Shown one piece after another: positions 20,574 to 29,555 of a stretch of 48,358 bases of DNA. The stretch covers positions 1 through 48,358 of the forward strand of contig JABDFK010000011.1 of the NCBI GenBank assembly GCA_013286585.1, written 5' to 3'. Position numbers and translations under genes: made by a program. Under the pieces are notes generated by a model. It was not told where the DNA came from and did no database searches. It worked only from the letters and a program-made list of their open reading frames with translations. This stretch comes from Deltaproteobacteria bacterium. GTDB lineage: Bacteria > Bdellovibrionota > Bdellovibrionia > Bdellovibrionales > Bdellovibrionaceae. How positions within the stretch are numbered: position 1 is the stretch's first letter; the number at the start of each line of letters is the position of its first letter.

Positions 20574-22076
20574 ATGTCACAAAATGCCATTCAACCCACG
20601 CGCGCACAAAATTATCCAGAGTGGTATCAAGAGGTCATCAAGGCCGCAGACATGGCTGAAAATTCTCCAGTTCGTGGTTGCATGGTGATCAAACCATGGG
20701 GTTTTGCCATCTGGGAAAACATGCAGAAGGTCCTCGATCGAAAATTCAAAGAGACCGGCCACAGCAACGCCTATTTTCCCCTCTTAATTCCGCTCAGTTT
20801 TTTAGAACAAGAAGCAGCGCACGTCGAAGGCTTCGCCAAAGAGTGCGCCGTGGTCACGCATCATCGGCTGAAAGCTGATGCCAATGGAAAACTCATTCCC
20901 GATGGAAAATTGGAAGAGCCTTTGATCATTCGCCCAACGTCCGAAACTATCATCGGCCACATGTATGCGAAGTGGGTGAAGTCCTACCGCGATCTGCCAG
21001 TGTTGATGAATCAGTGGTGCAATGTCATGCGCTGGGAAATGCGCACCCGTCTGTTTTTGCGAACAGCTGAATTTTTATGGCAAGAAGGTCACACCGTTCA
21101 CGCCACGAACAAAGAAGCGCAGGAAGAGACTTTGCGCATGCTTGATGTCTACGCCGATTTCGCGCAAGACTACATGGCTATGCCCGTGGTGAAGGGCATG
21201 AAAACTTCGGACGAGCGTTTCCCCGGAGCCGTCGACACCTATTCCATCGAAGCCATGATGCAGGATAAAAAAGCTCTGCAAGCGGGAACGTCGCATTTCT
21301 TGGGACAAAATTTCGCCAAGGCTTCCGGCATTAAATTTTTGAACGCCGAAGGCAAAGAAGAAATTGCATGGACCACTTCTTGGGGAGTCTCTACCCGCTT
21401 GATCGGTGGACTCATCATGAGTCACAGCGATGATGATGGCTTGATCCTTCCGCCGAAACTGGCACCAATTCACGTGGTGATTCTGCCCATTTTTAGAAAT
21501 GATGAAGAGAAGTCCCAAGTCTTGGCCTTCGTCGATTCCTTGACCAGCGAACTACGCGCACAAAGTTTTGACGGCGCACCCATTTCCGTGAAAGTCGATC
21601 TGCGCGATATGCGCGGCGGAGAAAAAGCCTGGCAATACATCAAGCAAGGCGTTCCACTCAGAGTCGAAGTCGGACCTCGCGATATTGCCAAAGGTGAAGT
21701 TTTCGTCGGCCGCAGAGATAAAGCCGTGAAAGACAAATCCAGTCTTTCCAAATCCGCCTTCGTAGAAAGTGTCGCAAAAATCCTGGAGGAAATTCAGGGA
21801 AATATTCTGGCCCGTGCGAAGAAAAATCTAAAAGAAAACACCAAAGAGATTAATTCCTTGGAAGAGTTCAGCGAATTTTTTGGTGGCAGTGAAGAGTCCC
21901 AGTCCGGCGGTTTTGCCATGATCCACTGGAACGAAGCCGCCATCGGACATGAAATTTTGGCGAAGCTGAAGGTGACTCCAAGATGCATTCCCTTGGTCGG
22001 CAAAAAGGAATCCGGCAAATGTATCTTCACGGGACAGCCCTCGAACCAGAGAGTGATTTTCGCTAAATCTTATTAG
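20574..22076 (+). CDS. proS: Prolyl-tRNA synthetase, type 3 (archaeal/eukaryotic-like)
   Basis: The 500-residue protein is the short ProS without the editing insertion of the E. coli form. Class II motifs are visible: GCMVIKPWGFAIWENMQ (motif 1), CNVMRWEMRTRLFLRTAEF (motif 2), and TSWGVSTRLIGGLIMSHSDD (motif 3). The anticodon-binding domain and the extra C-terminal zinc-like domain (ending CIFTGQPSNQRVIFAKSY) mark it as type 3. It charges tRNA-Pro. A CAGGAG site precedes the ATG. Confidence 0.96.
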   Translation: MSQNAIQPTRAQNYPEWYQEVIKAADMAENSPVRGCMVIKPWGFAIWENMQKVLDRKFKETGHSNAYFPLLIPLSFLEQEAAHVEGFAKECAVVTHHRLKADANGKLIPDGKLEEPLIIRPTSETIIGHMYAKWVKSYRDLPVLMNQWCNVMRWEMRTRLFLRTAEFLWQEGHTVHATNKEAQEETLRMLDVYADFAQDYMAMPVVKGMKTSDERFPGAVDTYSIEAMMQDKKALQAGTSHFLGQNFAKASGIKFLNAEGKEEIAWTTSWGVSTRLIGGLIMSHSDDDGLILPPKLAPIHVVILPIFRNDEEKSQVLAFVDSLTSELRAQSFDGAPISVKVDLRDMRGGEKAWQYIKQGVPLRVEVGPRDIAKGEVFVGRRDKAVKDKSSLSKSAFVESVAKILEEIQGNILARAKKNLKENTKEINSLEEFSEFFGGSEESQSGGFAMIHWNEAAIGHEILAKLKVTPRCIPLVGKKESGKCIFTGQPSNQRVIFAKSY

Positions 22077-22090
22077 GCGAATGCGAGTTT

Positions 22091-22927
22091 TCACCATTCG
22101 ACATAGACAACCCCATTGGCACCACTACCCCCGGTGCCTGCTGTGCCAGCTTGTGCAGTTGGTCCTAAGCCATTGATCAGAATTCCGCCACCACCACCAC
22201 CGCCAGCAAAATTGTCGGTGCCATCTCCGCCGCCGCCGCCAGCGCCGTAACCTTGGCCCCCACCGCCGTCCGGAGTGCCAGGAACTCCTCCGACACCACC
22301 TAAACCAGAACTGAATGTGGCTAAATTAAACGTGATTCCTAAAACTGTGGTGCTGGAGGTGACAATTGGCCCCTGCCCCGAACCTCCTGCCATTGCACCG
22401 TTGCTACCATTGGCACCGCCGGCCCCAGAATTGAACATAGCTGTCAGACCGCCACCACTTCCCCCTGCTCCGCCAGGACCCATGCTGCCACCTGAACCCC
22501 CAGACATCGTGAGGTAACCTCCGAAGCTGGATGAACCGCCAGAATTAGCCGCGGCAGAGTCAGGCACGCCGAGCCCTGCGGCAGCTATCGTGATTGGCAC
22601 TACGGCTGGGGTATTCAGAGTGACCTGTGCAGCTCCGACAACACCAGAACCCGCACCAGAACCTCCGGAACCACCTCCACCCGGAGCTCCACCGCCACTT
22701 CCGACCACCAGAACGCGCACGTTGAGTGGATAGATCGCGCAAGAGGGCGGAACGAAAATGTCTGAGGCCGTGAAGATTTGAAAACCTGATAGGCAGTGGG
22801 CACCATTGATCGCCCTGTCAGAGCGGATCAAGCCGGTGACAGTCACGGTCGCAGGACTGCAAGCAGTGATCGCCAGCATGATCACTAGATAAGCATTTAC
22901 TTTCAACATACGTGCAACATGCTTCAT
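22091..22927 (-). CDS. Glycine-rich lipoprotein
   Basis: The 278-residue product has a positively charged start, a hydrophobic stretch and a lipobox (LAITAC), so it should be lipid-anchored in the envelope. After about 80 residues it becomes extremely Gly-rich (runs such as GGGGGGG, GAGGSGGG, with Ser/Ala/Asn), a composition typical of elastic or adhesive surface proteins. The end is NGVVYVEW. I recognise no catalytic domain. It converges on proS with only 14 bp between the stops and no terminator in the gap. Starting one codon earlier (GTG) is possible. Confidence 0.7.
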   Translation of the reverse strand: MKHVARMLKVNAYLVIMLAITACSPATVTVTGLIRSDRAINGAHCLSGFQIFTASDIFVPPSCAIYPLNVRVLVVGSGGGAPGGGGSGGSGAGSGVVGAAQVTLNTPAVVPITIAAAGLGVPDSAAANSGGSSSFGGYLTMSGGSGGSMGPGGAGGSGGGLTAMFNSGAGGANGSNGAMAGGSGQGPIVTSSTTVLGITFNLATFSSGLGGVGGVPGTPDGGGGQGYGAGGGGGDGTDNFAGGGGGGGILINGLGPTAQAGTAGTGGSGANGVVYVEW

Positions 22928-23005
22928 CACGGATACTTATCGGCATTTAAATGCCTAGACTTAAGTCAGAGTCTCTTTATGAGAAGTGTCCCAATTTGAA
23001 TCGCT

Positions 23006-24412
23006 CTAAATCTCTTCATTGCCTTTTTGCACTTCGATACCGAAGGCTTTGATTTTTCGATGCAGGTAACTGCGCTCAAGGCCAATGACCTCTGCCGTAC
23101 GGGAAATGTTCCCGCTGTTTTCCTGAATCTTCTGTAGCAAATATTCTTTCTCAAAATGCGCGCGGGCCTCACGAAATGTCGCCAGTCCATTGGCGGCATT
23201 GGCGCCGCCTGGTCCGGGAAGTCCCGCGAATCTCAAATCATGCACGTCGACAAACTCACCGGGGGTAAGAATGTACACCCGCTCGATAAAATTGCTGAGC
23301 TCACGCACGTTACCCGGCCAAGAATGTTGGACCAAGGCCTCTAAGGCATGCAAAGAAAATTCTTTCTTACTGAAGCCGCCCTCTTTGGCGACTTGATCGC
23401 AGAAATGCGAAACCAACGCGGGAATGTCCTCGGGCCGATCGCGAAGTGCTGGCACCTGCAAAGTGACCACATTGATGCGATGATAAAGATCTTCACGAAA
23501 GCGAACCTGCTCGATTTCTTTTTCCAAATCCTTGCTGGTCGCGGCGATCAGGCGCACATCGATTTCGATGGGATGAGTTCCACCCACCCGTAGGAACTTC
23601 CGTTCTTGCAACAATCGCAGAAGCCGCTCTTGTGCCTTCATGGAAAGGTCCGCAATATCATCTAAAAATAATGTTCCGCCAGCGGCCAATTCGATCTTTC
23701 CTTTTTGTGCGCGATCAGCTCCCGGAACGGCACCTTTTTCGTAACCGAAAAGTTCAAGTTCAATCAAGTCATCAGCCAAATTGGAACAAGTGAGCTCCAC
23801 AAAGGGCCTACTGGCCCTGCTGCTGAGGTAATGAATGTTCTGGGCCACTAGCTCTTTGCCGGCACCATTTTCCCCTTGCAACAGCACCCAACTTTGGGTC
23901 GGGGCTGTACGCGCGATCATCTGTTTTAGATTCACCATTTTAGCGGCCTCGCCAATGATGGCGATATTTTTTCGAAGCTTGTTCAGCAAAGCCTCTTTTT
24001 CCATTTTCTCTTGCTGATAGTTAACGATATTTGAAATCACAATAGAAATTTTATCCATAGAAAGAGGCTTTTCAATAAAATCCCAAGCGCCAAGTTTGGT
24101 GGCCTTCACCGCAGTCTCAATAGTCCCATGCCCAGAAATCATCACAAATTCCAAGTGCGGAAAAGATTTGCGAGCCTCTGTCAAAACCTCAATGCCATCC
24201 AAACTGCCCGGCATCCAAATATCCAAAAACACAACCTCCGGATGAAACTCACGCATGGCTTTCAAACCAGTGTCAGCATCATGAGCCGTCTGAACAATAT
24301 GCCCCTCATCCCGCAAACTCGCAGAAAGCACCTCACGAATAGGCAACTCATCATCAATAATCAAAATCTTAGCCGCCCGAACCGGCCCCGAGCTTCGCAA
24401 TGTATTTGTCAT
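23006..24412 (-). CDS. ntrX: NtrX-like response regulator, sigma-54 AAA+ activator fold
   Basis: The 468-residue protein has a receiver domain (about 12-130; phosphoacceptor in VVFLDIWMPG), an AAA+ domain (about 150-375; Walker A GENGAGKE, Walker B GGTLFLDDI, arginine-finger region FREDLYHRIN), and a Fis-type helix-turn-helix at the end (ISRTAEVIGLERSYLHRKIK). Two key positions are odd: the sigma-54-contacting loop is GAVPGA instead of GAFTGA, and the Walker B has DD where DE is usual. Both suggest weakened or lost sigma-54 activation. The kinase gene ntrY lies upstream, separated by a hairpin element. The first ~290 bp of this gene have a strongly G/T-rich coding strand. Confidence 0.88.
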   Translation of the reverse strand: MTNTLRSSGPVRAAKILIIDDELPIREVLSASLRDEGHIVQTAHDADTGLKAMREFHPEVVFLDIWMPGSLDGIEVLTEARKSFPHLEFVMISGHGTIETAVKATKLGAWDFIEKPLSMDKISIVISNIVNYQQEKMEKEALLNKLRKNIAIIGEAAKMVNLKQMIARTAPTQSWVLLQGENGAGKELVAQNIHYLSSRASRPFVELTCSNLADDLIELELFGYEKGAVPGADRAQKGKIELAAGGTLFLDDIADLSMKAQERLLRLLQERKFLRVGGTHPIEIDVRLIAATSKDLEKEIEQVRFREDLYHRINVVTLQVPALRDRPEDIPALVSHFCDQVAKEGGFSKKEFSLHALEALVQHSWPGNVRELSNFIERVYILTPGEFVDVHDLRFAGLPGPGGANAANGLATFREARAHFEKEYLLQKIQENSGNISRTAEVIGLERSYLHRKIKAFGIEVQKGNEEI

Positions 24413-24441
24413 AAAAAAATCCTATTCCTTTTCACGGTAGA

Positions 24442-24557
24442 GCGCGTGCCAAAATGCCCGCAGCCGAGGCGCGAAGGAGCGAGCGCGGAGGCGTGCTAAT
24501 GCACGTCGCACAAGCGACCGACGAAGCAACGAAGGATCCGGGCATTTTCGCACGCGC
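24442..24557. repeat. Long structured inverted repeat between ntrY and ntrX (element D)
   Basis: The 19-base arms 24442-24460 and 24539-24557 are reverse complements with one mismatch (GCGCGTGC.AAAATGCCCG). Inside lies a GC-rich 78-base core with a smaller hairpin (CGTGC at 24492-24496, GCACG at 24501-24505). It fills most of the 150-bp gap inside a two-gene regulatory operon. Its core differs from elements A-C, so I treat it as a separate family. Confidence 0.7.
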
Positions 24558-24562
24558 GGCCA

Positions 24563-26818
24563 TCAAGAGGGTTTATCAGAACGTTGGGGGGGTTTCCAAG
24601 CCCCAACATCATTGACAGGCAGTTCGATGACCATCTTTGTGCCCTGCGGAGTATTGGCCAGTGCCCGAATAAAGCCGCTGTGGTCCTCGATGATCCGTTT
24701 AACGATGGCCAAACCCAAGCCAGTGCCCTCTTCCTTGGTGCTGAAGTAAGGTTCAAACACTCGGGCCCTCTGCGCACTTGGAATTCCACAACCCGTATCT
24801 GACACGGTCAGTCTCAAAATCCGCAGGTCAGCGTCGTATTTGGTCGAAACGTGAACCTGTTTCAGGGCTTCGCCCTCCACCGCCGAAACCGAATTATCGA
24901 TGAGGTTCACCAATACGCGATTCATCTGATCGGGATCAAATTTAAATTCGGGGACTTTCTCGTCCAATTCGGTGACCAACTCCACGGATGCGTGGGCTGG
25001 CCGAAAAAGAGCCATGGCCTCTTCCACCGATTTATTGATCGAACCATAGACTGGCTTGGCCTGCGGCAATCGCGCAAATTGACTGAACTCGTTGACCAGA
25101 TTTTTCAAATCTTCAGTTTGGCGAATGATCATGGTGGTGCATTCAGAAAAAGCTGGATCAGTAATGCTTTCGCCAAACTTACGTTGCAATCGCTCTGCGG
25201 AAAGCTTGATCGGTGTCAGCGGATTTTTAATTTCATGAGCAATCCTCCGCGCCACGTCCGTCCAGGCGGCAGCCCGCTGGGCATTCACGATCGGTGACAA
25301 ATCATCGAAGACCAGAATTTTACCGATCTCTTCACCGCGATCGTTTTTCAAAATGGAAAGGGTCATTAGTAGAGGCAATGTTTCGCCAACAACACTGATC
25401 TTGATCTCTTTTTGAATGCTTTCCACTTTGTGTTCGGCCATGGTTTTCAACAACTCAGAAAAAGTGCGAAAATATTCCAGAGTCAAAAGTTCGCGCACCG
25501 GACGCCCGACGAAGTCTTTGGGTTCAATCTTAAGCAGGCCACCGGCATGTTTGTTGACCGTAGTCACGCGACCCAATTTGTCCACGGAAATCACGCCAGC
25601 AGAAACACTCCCCAGAACCACTTCGATGTAACGAGTGTGCTCATCCAGGTCGGCCAAGGTTTTGCGCATGTTTTGATTGGCCTGCTTCACTTCAGTTTCA
25701 GATTTGGAAAGGTTGGTGGTCATTTGATTGAAGCTCTCCACCAAAAAGGCGATCTCTTCAGAGCCTGTGCGAATTTCCACTTTCGCGTAATCCCCACCAG
25801 CGACCCGTTTGGTGGCCCGCCCCAATAGAACCAGCGGCGTCGATAGCTGCTTGGCCAGATAGAATCCGAACCACGTGGCGGCCAGCAAAATCACCAAGGT
25901 CATCAAAATAAAAATAATCAGGTAAATCGATTTCAGCGGATACTGTAGCGGATTCACATCGCGAAAATCATCATAGGCATTGGCGATATCGGTCATCTTC
26001 GATAGCAGCGACAGCGGTACAAAGCTAGAAACCACGACAGCCCCACGGGAGGCCCCCTCTTGCACCGGCACAATCACGCGCACCAGATTTCCGTCACCGA
26101 ATTGATGGATGGTGCTGGCGTCGACTTGCGCTCGAATTCCCTTCTGTAGGAATTCGAGTGAGGCCTTAGGAATCAGCGGGATAATCTCGTCCGTGGAAAC
26201 CACCAACTCGCGATTGCCGAAAAGACTGGGATAATATTCGACCGCATCCAAGTTGTAGAGCTTCAGATCTTTTTTCAAACTGGCTCGCAGCAAATCCTTG
26301 GAATGAAACCGCTTCACCTCCTCGGCGATTTGATGGGCGAAGTGATAATTCCGTTTTTTGGCATTGAAATAATAGGCGTTGGTGACTTCCAGCGAGCTTT
26401 TCAAAACGCCGGCCATTTTCACACTGAACCATTTATCAAAACTGGAATTGATGTAAAAAACCGAGGTCACCATCAGCAGCACCGTCGGAATCGAAGAGAA
26501 CGCCACGAAAGCCACAATGAGCTTGGACTTCAGGGAACTTCCGAAGATCCGACCCCTTCGTTCAACGAAGGTTTTGACGATGTTCCTGAAAATCATGAAG
26601 GCCATGAACAAGAACAGGATGATGTTGAAGTTCACTAGGCCAAAGAAAAAGATCGAATGCACGAAGGGCAGCTGTTGCGAAATGCTGAACAGCCGGACTT
26701 CAAACCAAGTCAGCAGCAGAAATAAAAAAGCGACGAAGAACACCAAAACGAGTTCTCGACGTCGCTTTTTACTTTCGCTGACAGCGGTGGTCTGATTTTC
26801 CAAATCTTGATCCGACAT
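24563..26818 (-). CDS. ntrY: NtrY-like membrane sensor histidine kinase
   Basis: The 751-residue kinase has three N-terminal membrane spans (about 22-42, 50-72, 97-120), an external sensing region, a fourth span (about 300-325), HAMP, PAS (YIEVVLGSVSAGVISVDK), HisKA and HATPase domains. The phosphorylated His lies in ARRIAHEIKNPLTPIKLSAE, characteristic of NtrY. The N box (NLIDNSVSAV), G1 (DTGCGIP), and FEPYFSTKEEGTGLGLAIV are intact. It should phosphorylate the NtrX-like protein encoded downstream. NtrYX systems respond to nitrogen or redox state in other bacteria; the signal here is unknown. Confidence 0.92.
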   Translation of the reverse strand: MSDQDLENQTTAVSESKKRRRELVLVFFVAFLFLLLTWFEVRLFSISQQLPFVHSIFFFGLVNFNIILFLFMAFMIFRNIVKTFVERRGRIFGSSLKSKLIVAFVAFSSIPTVLLMVTSVFYINSSFDKWFSVKMAGVLKSSLEVTNAYYFNAKKRNYHFAHQIAEEVKRFHSKDLLRASLKKDLKLYNLDAVEYYPSLFGNRELVVSTDEIIPLIPKASLEFLQKGIRAQVDASTIHQFGDGNLVRVIVPVQEGASRGAVVVSSFVPLSLLSKMTDIANAYDDFRDVNPLQYPLKSIYLIIFILMTLVILLAATWFGFYLAKQLSTPLVLLGRATKRVAGGDYAKVEIRTGSEEIAFLVESFNQMTTNLSKSETEVKQANQNMRKTLADLDEHTRYIEVVLGSVSAGVISVDKLGRVTTVNKHAGGLLKIEPKDFVGRPVRELLTLEYFRTFSELLKTMAEHKVESIQKEIKISVVGETLPLLMTLSILKNDRGEEIGKILVFDDLSPIVNAQRAAAWTDVARRIAHEIKNPLTPIKLSAERLQRKFGESITDPAFSECTTMIIRQTEDLKNLVNEFSQFARLPQAKPVYGSINKSVEEAMALFRPAHASVELVTELDEKVPEFKFDPDQMNRVLVNLIDNSVSAVEGEALKQVHVSTKYDADLRILRLTVSDTGCGIPSAQRARVFEPYFSTKEEGTGLGLAIVKRIIEDHSGFIRALANTPQGTKMVIELPVNDVGAWKPPQRSDKPS

Positions 26819-26846
26819 GGACCAAATTCTCTATCAGACAACCGTC

Positions 26847-27077
26847 CTACATCAAGTATTCTTTGTAAATAGCTTGTCCCACCTGGAATGCGGGTCCGCC
26901 TTGATTAATGAGCTTCAGGCACAACGATTTGGCCTGTTCATTGGTCAACTCGATGCCATTTTCGGTGACGAGTCCTGTTGAAATCTTGGCTGAGTCCAAG
27001 AGCAATTTAGCGTTGTTCAAACTCACTTTTTGCTCCAGTCGAGTCAGAATGAGCTGGGCAGTGATGGCTGGTTGCAT
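26847..27077 (-). CDS. Small conserved-looking hypothetical protein
   Basis: The 76-residue protein (MQPAITAQLILTRLEQK...) is mostly helical in appearance, with no signal peptide and no motif I can name. A CCGGAGG site ahead of the ATG supports translation. It sits between ribH and ntrY on the same strand, 28 bp before ntrY, so it may be part of either transcript. Confidence 0.6.
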   Translation of the reverse strand: MQPAITAQLILTRLEQKVSLNNAKLLLDSAKISTGLVTENGIELTNEQAKSLCLKLINQGGPAFQVGQAIYKEYLM

Positions 27078-27118
27078 GAGGACCTCCGGGTTAATTCGGT
27101 TACAGGAAACCTACTTGA

Positions 27119-27622
27119 TTATTTTTTCTTACGAGCGGACTTTTTAACAGCAGATTTAACAGGCGAGCGCTCTAAGCGCGTCAGCGGAATTGGTTTCTGC
27201 AAATTCTCTAGCAAACCAATCATTTCAAGAACCACTTGTGCACAGTCAGCGCCTTTATTGCCGTGCTTACCACCGGCGCGGTCATGCGCCTGCTCTTCAT
27301 TTTCGGTGGTCAGGACTCCAAAGCCGATGGGCTTTTTGTGTTCCAACATCAATGCGGTGACCCCACGTTCGACACTGTTGCACACATAATCATAGTGTGA
27401 TGTCTCGCCACGAATGACGGCACCCAGAGCGACCACGCCTTCGCAGCCTTGCAGAAACAGAGCCTGGCAGGCCAGCGGAATCTCTACAGCCCCTGGAACA
27501 CGCACGGACAAAATCTCGATGTCGAGATCCACCGCCGACAAGTAGTCGAGAGCAGCGTTTTCCAATTTACTGGTGACCTCATCATTGAAGCGAGAGGTGA
27601 CCACTCCGATTTTCAAACTCAT
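27119..27622 (-). CDS. ribH: 6,7-dimethyl-8-ribityllumazine synthase
   Basis: The 167-residue protein has the family motifs: SRFNDEVTSKL, VPGAVEIPLACQAL, GVVALGAVIRGETSHYDYV with the catalytic-type His, and PIGFGVLTTENEEQAHDRA. It condenses the dihydroxybutanone phosphate made by RibB with the pyrimidine intermediate. It has a Lys-rich C-terminal tail (KSAVKKSARKKK). Its ATG lies 41 bases inside the end of the upstream ribB gene, so translation is coupled. Confidence 0.95.
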   Translation of the reverse strand: MSLKIGVVTSRFNDEVTSKLENAALDYLSAVDLDIEILSVRVPGAVEIPLACQALFLQGCEGVVALGAVIRGETSHYDYVCNSVERGVTALMLEHKKPIGFGVLTTENEEQAHDRAGGKHGNKGADCAQVVLEMIGLLENLQKPIPLTRLERSPVKSAVKKSARKKK

Positions 27623-28739
27623 GTTTCATTTCCTCGTGGTGTAACGGAACTACGTCTAAAATTTCGATATCAAAGGCTTTCAGGCCTACACGGCGGTCGG
27701 GCTTGTTAGAAATCAAGTGCATCTTGCGCACACCGAGCGAACGCAAGATCTGTGCACCGATGCCGTAGTCCCGGGAATCCATTTCCTGGCCTTGCTCGCC
27801 TAGCAATGCACGCACTTCCTGAACCAGTCCTTGAGGGCGGTTGCTACCGCGCAAAAGCACAAAGATTCCAGACTCGGACTCTGCAATTTGCTGAAGAGCC
27901 AACTGCGCCGGAGTTTCATTTTGTCTCAAGCTTGCGAAGAGATCGCGAGAATAAGAATCTAAATTCACCCGCACCAAAACTGGAACCTCGGGCTTAACCT
28001 CGCCTTTTTGCAAGACCAAATGTTCAACACCATCAATTTTGCTTTTGAAAACTCGCGCACGAAATCCTTGGAACTCTTCAGGTAGCTTCACGTCCAGTAA
28101 TTCTTCGACCAGCACGTCGCGCGAAAGACGATACTCAATCAGCTCAACGATGGTGCCGATTTTGATTCCATGTTTGCGGGCAAAATCTTTCAGATCGTGC
28201 ACGCGCGCCATCTCGCCGTCGTCTTTCATCACTTCGCAAATCACCGCTGCGGGATTTAGACCCGCCAGCTTTGCCAAGTCGACACTGCCTTCAGTGTGAC
28301 CGGCGCGGCGAAGGACTCCGCCGTCTTGAGCGCGAATCGGGAAAATATGTCCCGGCATGTGAATGTCATGAGCCTTCGCATCTGGGCGCGAAGCTACACG
28401 CACTGTGTGAGCCCGATCCGCAGCCGAGATACCAGTGCTCACCCCCGCCGAAGCCTCGATGCTTACTGTGAATGCCGTTTTATTCGGAGAAAAATTCGAA
28501 TCATCACGAACCATCAGCGGCAACTGCAAGCGATCAATCTGCGACGCCGAAAGCGCCAGACAAATCAAACCGCGCGCTTCCTTGGCCATGAAATTGATCG
28601 CTTCAGGAGTGACGTGATCCGCAGCTAAAACTAGATCGCCTTCGTTCTCGCGATCTTCGTCGTCGATCAAGATGACCATTTTGCCATTGCGAATGTCTTC
28701 GATGAGTTCTTCCGGAGAATTGAATCCTTGATTTTTCAC
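27582..28739 (-). CDS. ribB: 3,4-dihydroxy-2-butanone 4-phosphate synthase fused to a degenerate GTP cyclohydrolase II domain
   Basis: The N-terminal ~200 residues are an intact RibB: IDDEDRENEGD metal-binding loop and RRAGHTEGSVDL. The C-terminal ~185 residues follow the GTP cyclohydrolase II fold (SRDLFASLR, RDYGIGAQILRSLGV) but the three zinc-binding Cys of the CxxDxFxSxRCxC motif are absent (NLDSYSRDLFASLRQNETP), and the length is reduced. The second activity is therefore almost surely lost, as in the RibBX type known from some proteobacteria. A true GTP cyclohydrolase II must be encoded elsewhere. It begins at GTG (28739), overlapping the ribE stop as GTGA, with AAAGGGG upstream. Confidence 0.9.
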   Translation of the reverse strand: MKNQGFNSPEELIEDIRNGKMVILIDDEDRENEGDLVLAADHVTPEAINFMAKEARGLICLALSASQIDRLQLPLMVRDDSNFSPNKTAFTVSIEASAGVSTGISAADRAHTVRVASRPDAKAHDIHMPGHIFPIRAQDGGVLRRAGHTEGSVDLAKLAGLNPAAVICEVMKDDGEMARVHDLKDFARKHGIKIGTIVELIEYRLSRDVLVEELLDVKLPEEFQGFRARVFKSKIDGVEHLVLQKGEVKPEVPVLVRVNLDSYSRDLFASLRQNETPAQLALQQIAESESGIFVLLRGSNRPQGLVQEVRALLGEQGQEMDSRDYGIGAQILRSLGVRKMHLISNKPDRRVGLKAFDIEILDVVPLHHEEMKHEFENRSGHLSLQ

Positions 28740-29347
28740 GGATGGGCCCCTTTCACGCTCGCCGCAACCACCGCCCGAGCCATATAATCGGGCTCGACAG
28801 TGACTAGGTCACCCAGTTTGAGCTCACCTAAATTGGTGCGCTTCTGAGTTTCGGGAATTAAGCAGACTGAGATGGTATTGCCCGCAACTTCGTTCACAGT
28901 CAAACTGCAACCGTTCAGCGTGATGCTTCCTTTTTTCCAAATGAAGGGACGCACTGAATCTTTGATTTCAACTTTTAGAAATAACGACTCGCCCTCGAGC
29001 AATCGCTCTACGACATGACCCATACTGTCCACGTGGCCTGTGACCAAGTGGCCATGAATGCGGTCGCCGAAACGCAGCGAGCGCTCTAGGTTCAGCTTTT
29101 GTCCCACCAACGCCGGCACTTCGGTCGACTTCAGCCCCAGAACCTTCAGGGTCTCTGCCGCCAAAGCAAAGCTGATCTCTTGTTGGCTTTGAGACTCCAG
29201 CGTCAGGCAAACTCCGTTGGTGGAGATGCTGTCGCCGATCTTCAAATCATTAAACTCGCTGGGTTTTTGTAGCTGGATGCGCACCACACCGGGTGCCTGG
29301 GATGCTGACAAAATGGGAGAAACCGCTTCAACAATCCCTGAAAACAC
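28736..29347 (-). CDS. ribE: Riboflavin synthase alpha subunit
   Basis: I start at the GTG at 29347 because the family begins MFSGIVE and here reads VFSGIVEAVSP, with GAGG five bases upstream; the open frame continues to 29470 but that part looks non-coding. The 203-residue protein has two lumazine-binding barrels: SISTNGVCLTLE with FALAAETL in the first, GHLVTGHVDS between them, and ITLNGCSLTVNEV with NLGEL in the second. It dismutates two ribityllumazines into riboflavin. It is first of the ribE-ribB-ribH set. I see no convincing FMN riboswitch upstream. Confidence 0.93.
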   Translation of the reverse strand: MFSGIVEAVSPILSASQAPGVVRIQLQKPSEFNDLKIGDSISTNGVCLTLESQSQQEISFALAAETLKVLGLKSTEVPALVGQKLNLERSLRFGDRIHGHLVTGHVDSMGHVVERLLEGESLFLKVEIKDSVRPFIWKKGSITLNGCSLTVNEVAGNTISVCLIPETQKRTNLGELKLGDLVTVEPDYMARAVVAASVKGAHP

Positions 29348-29500
29348 TTGGACCTCGCCTGGTGGAGGATGAGTTGTAGCAGGGACTGGGGTTTTTATCA
29401 ATGGAGGAGGGGAAAGCGGGTAGAAATTACCGACAATCAAGGCCGACATCACCTGTCGCGCGACAGCCAAATTTTTCTTTAGATTTTCAAGACTTTTAGA

Positions 29501-29519
29501 CTGGGGAAAACCGCCCCAG
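29501..29519 (-). terminator. Hairpin after the exported orphan gene, before ribE
   Basis: CTGGGG pairs with CCCCAG around a 7-base loop, about 37 bases past the stop of the gene ending at 29556. The T-run is poor, so termination may be partial. A second palindrome (CTGTCGCGCGACAG, 29453-29466) follows. Confidence 0.5.
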
Positions 29520-29555
29520 GAGGCCAGGACTTGGCCTGCCCCCGCGAAATAGCGC

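Noticed and set aside
29348-29470. N-terminal extension of riboflavin synthase
   Set aside because: The family starts at MFSGIVE, a ribosome binding site precedes that GTG, and the extension contains a palindrome and proline-rich, non-conserved sequence.
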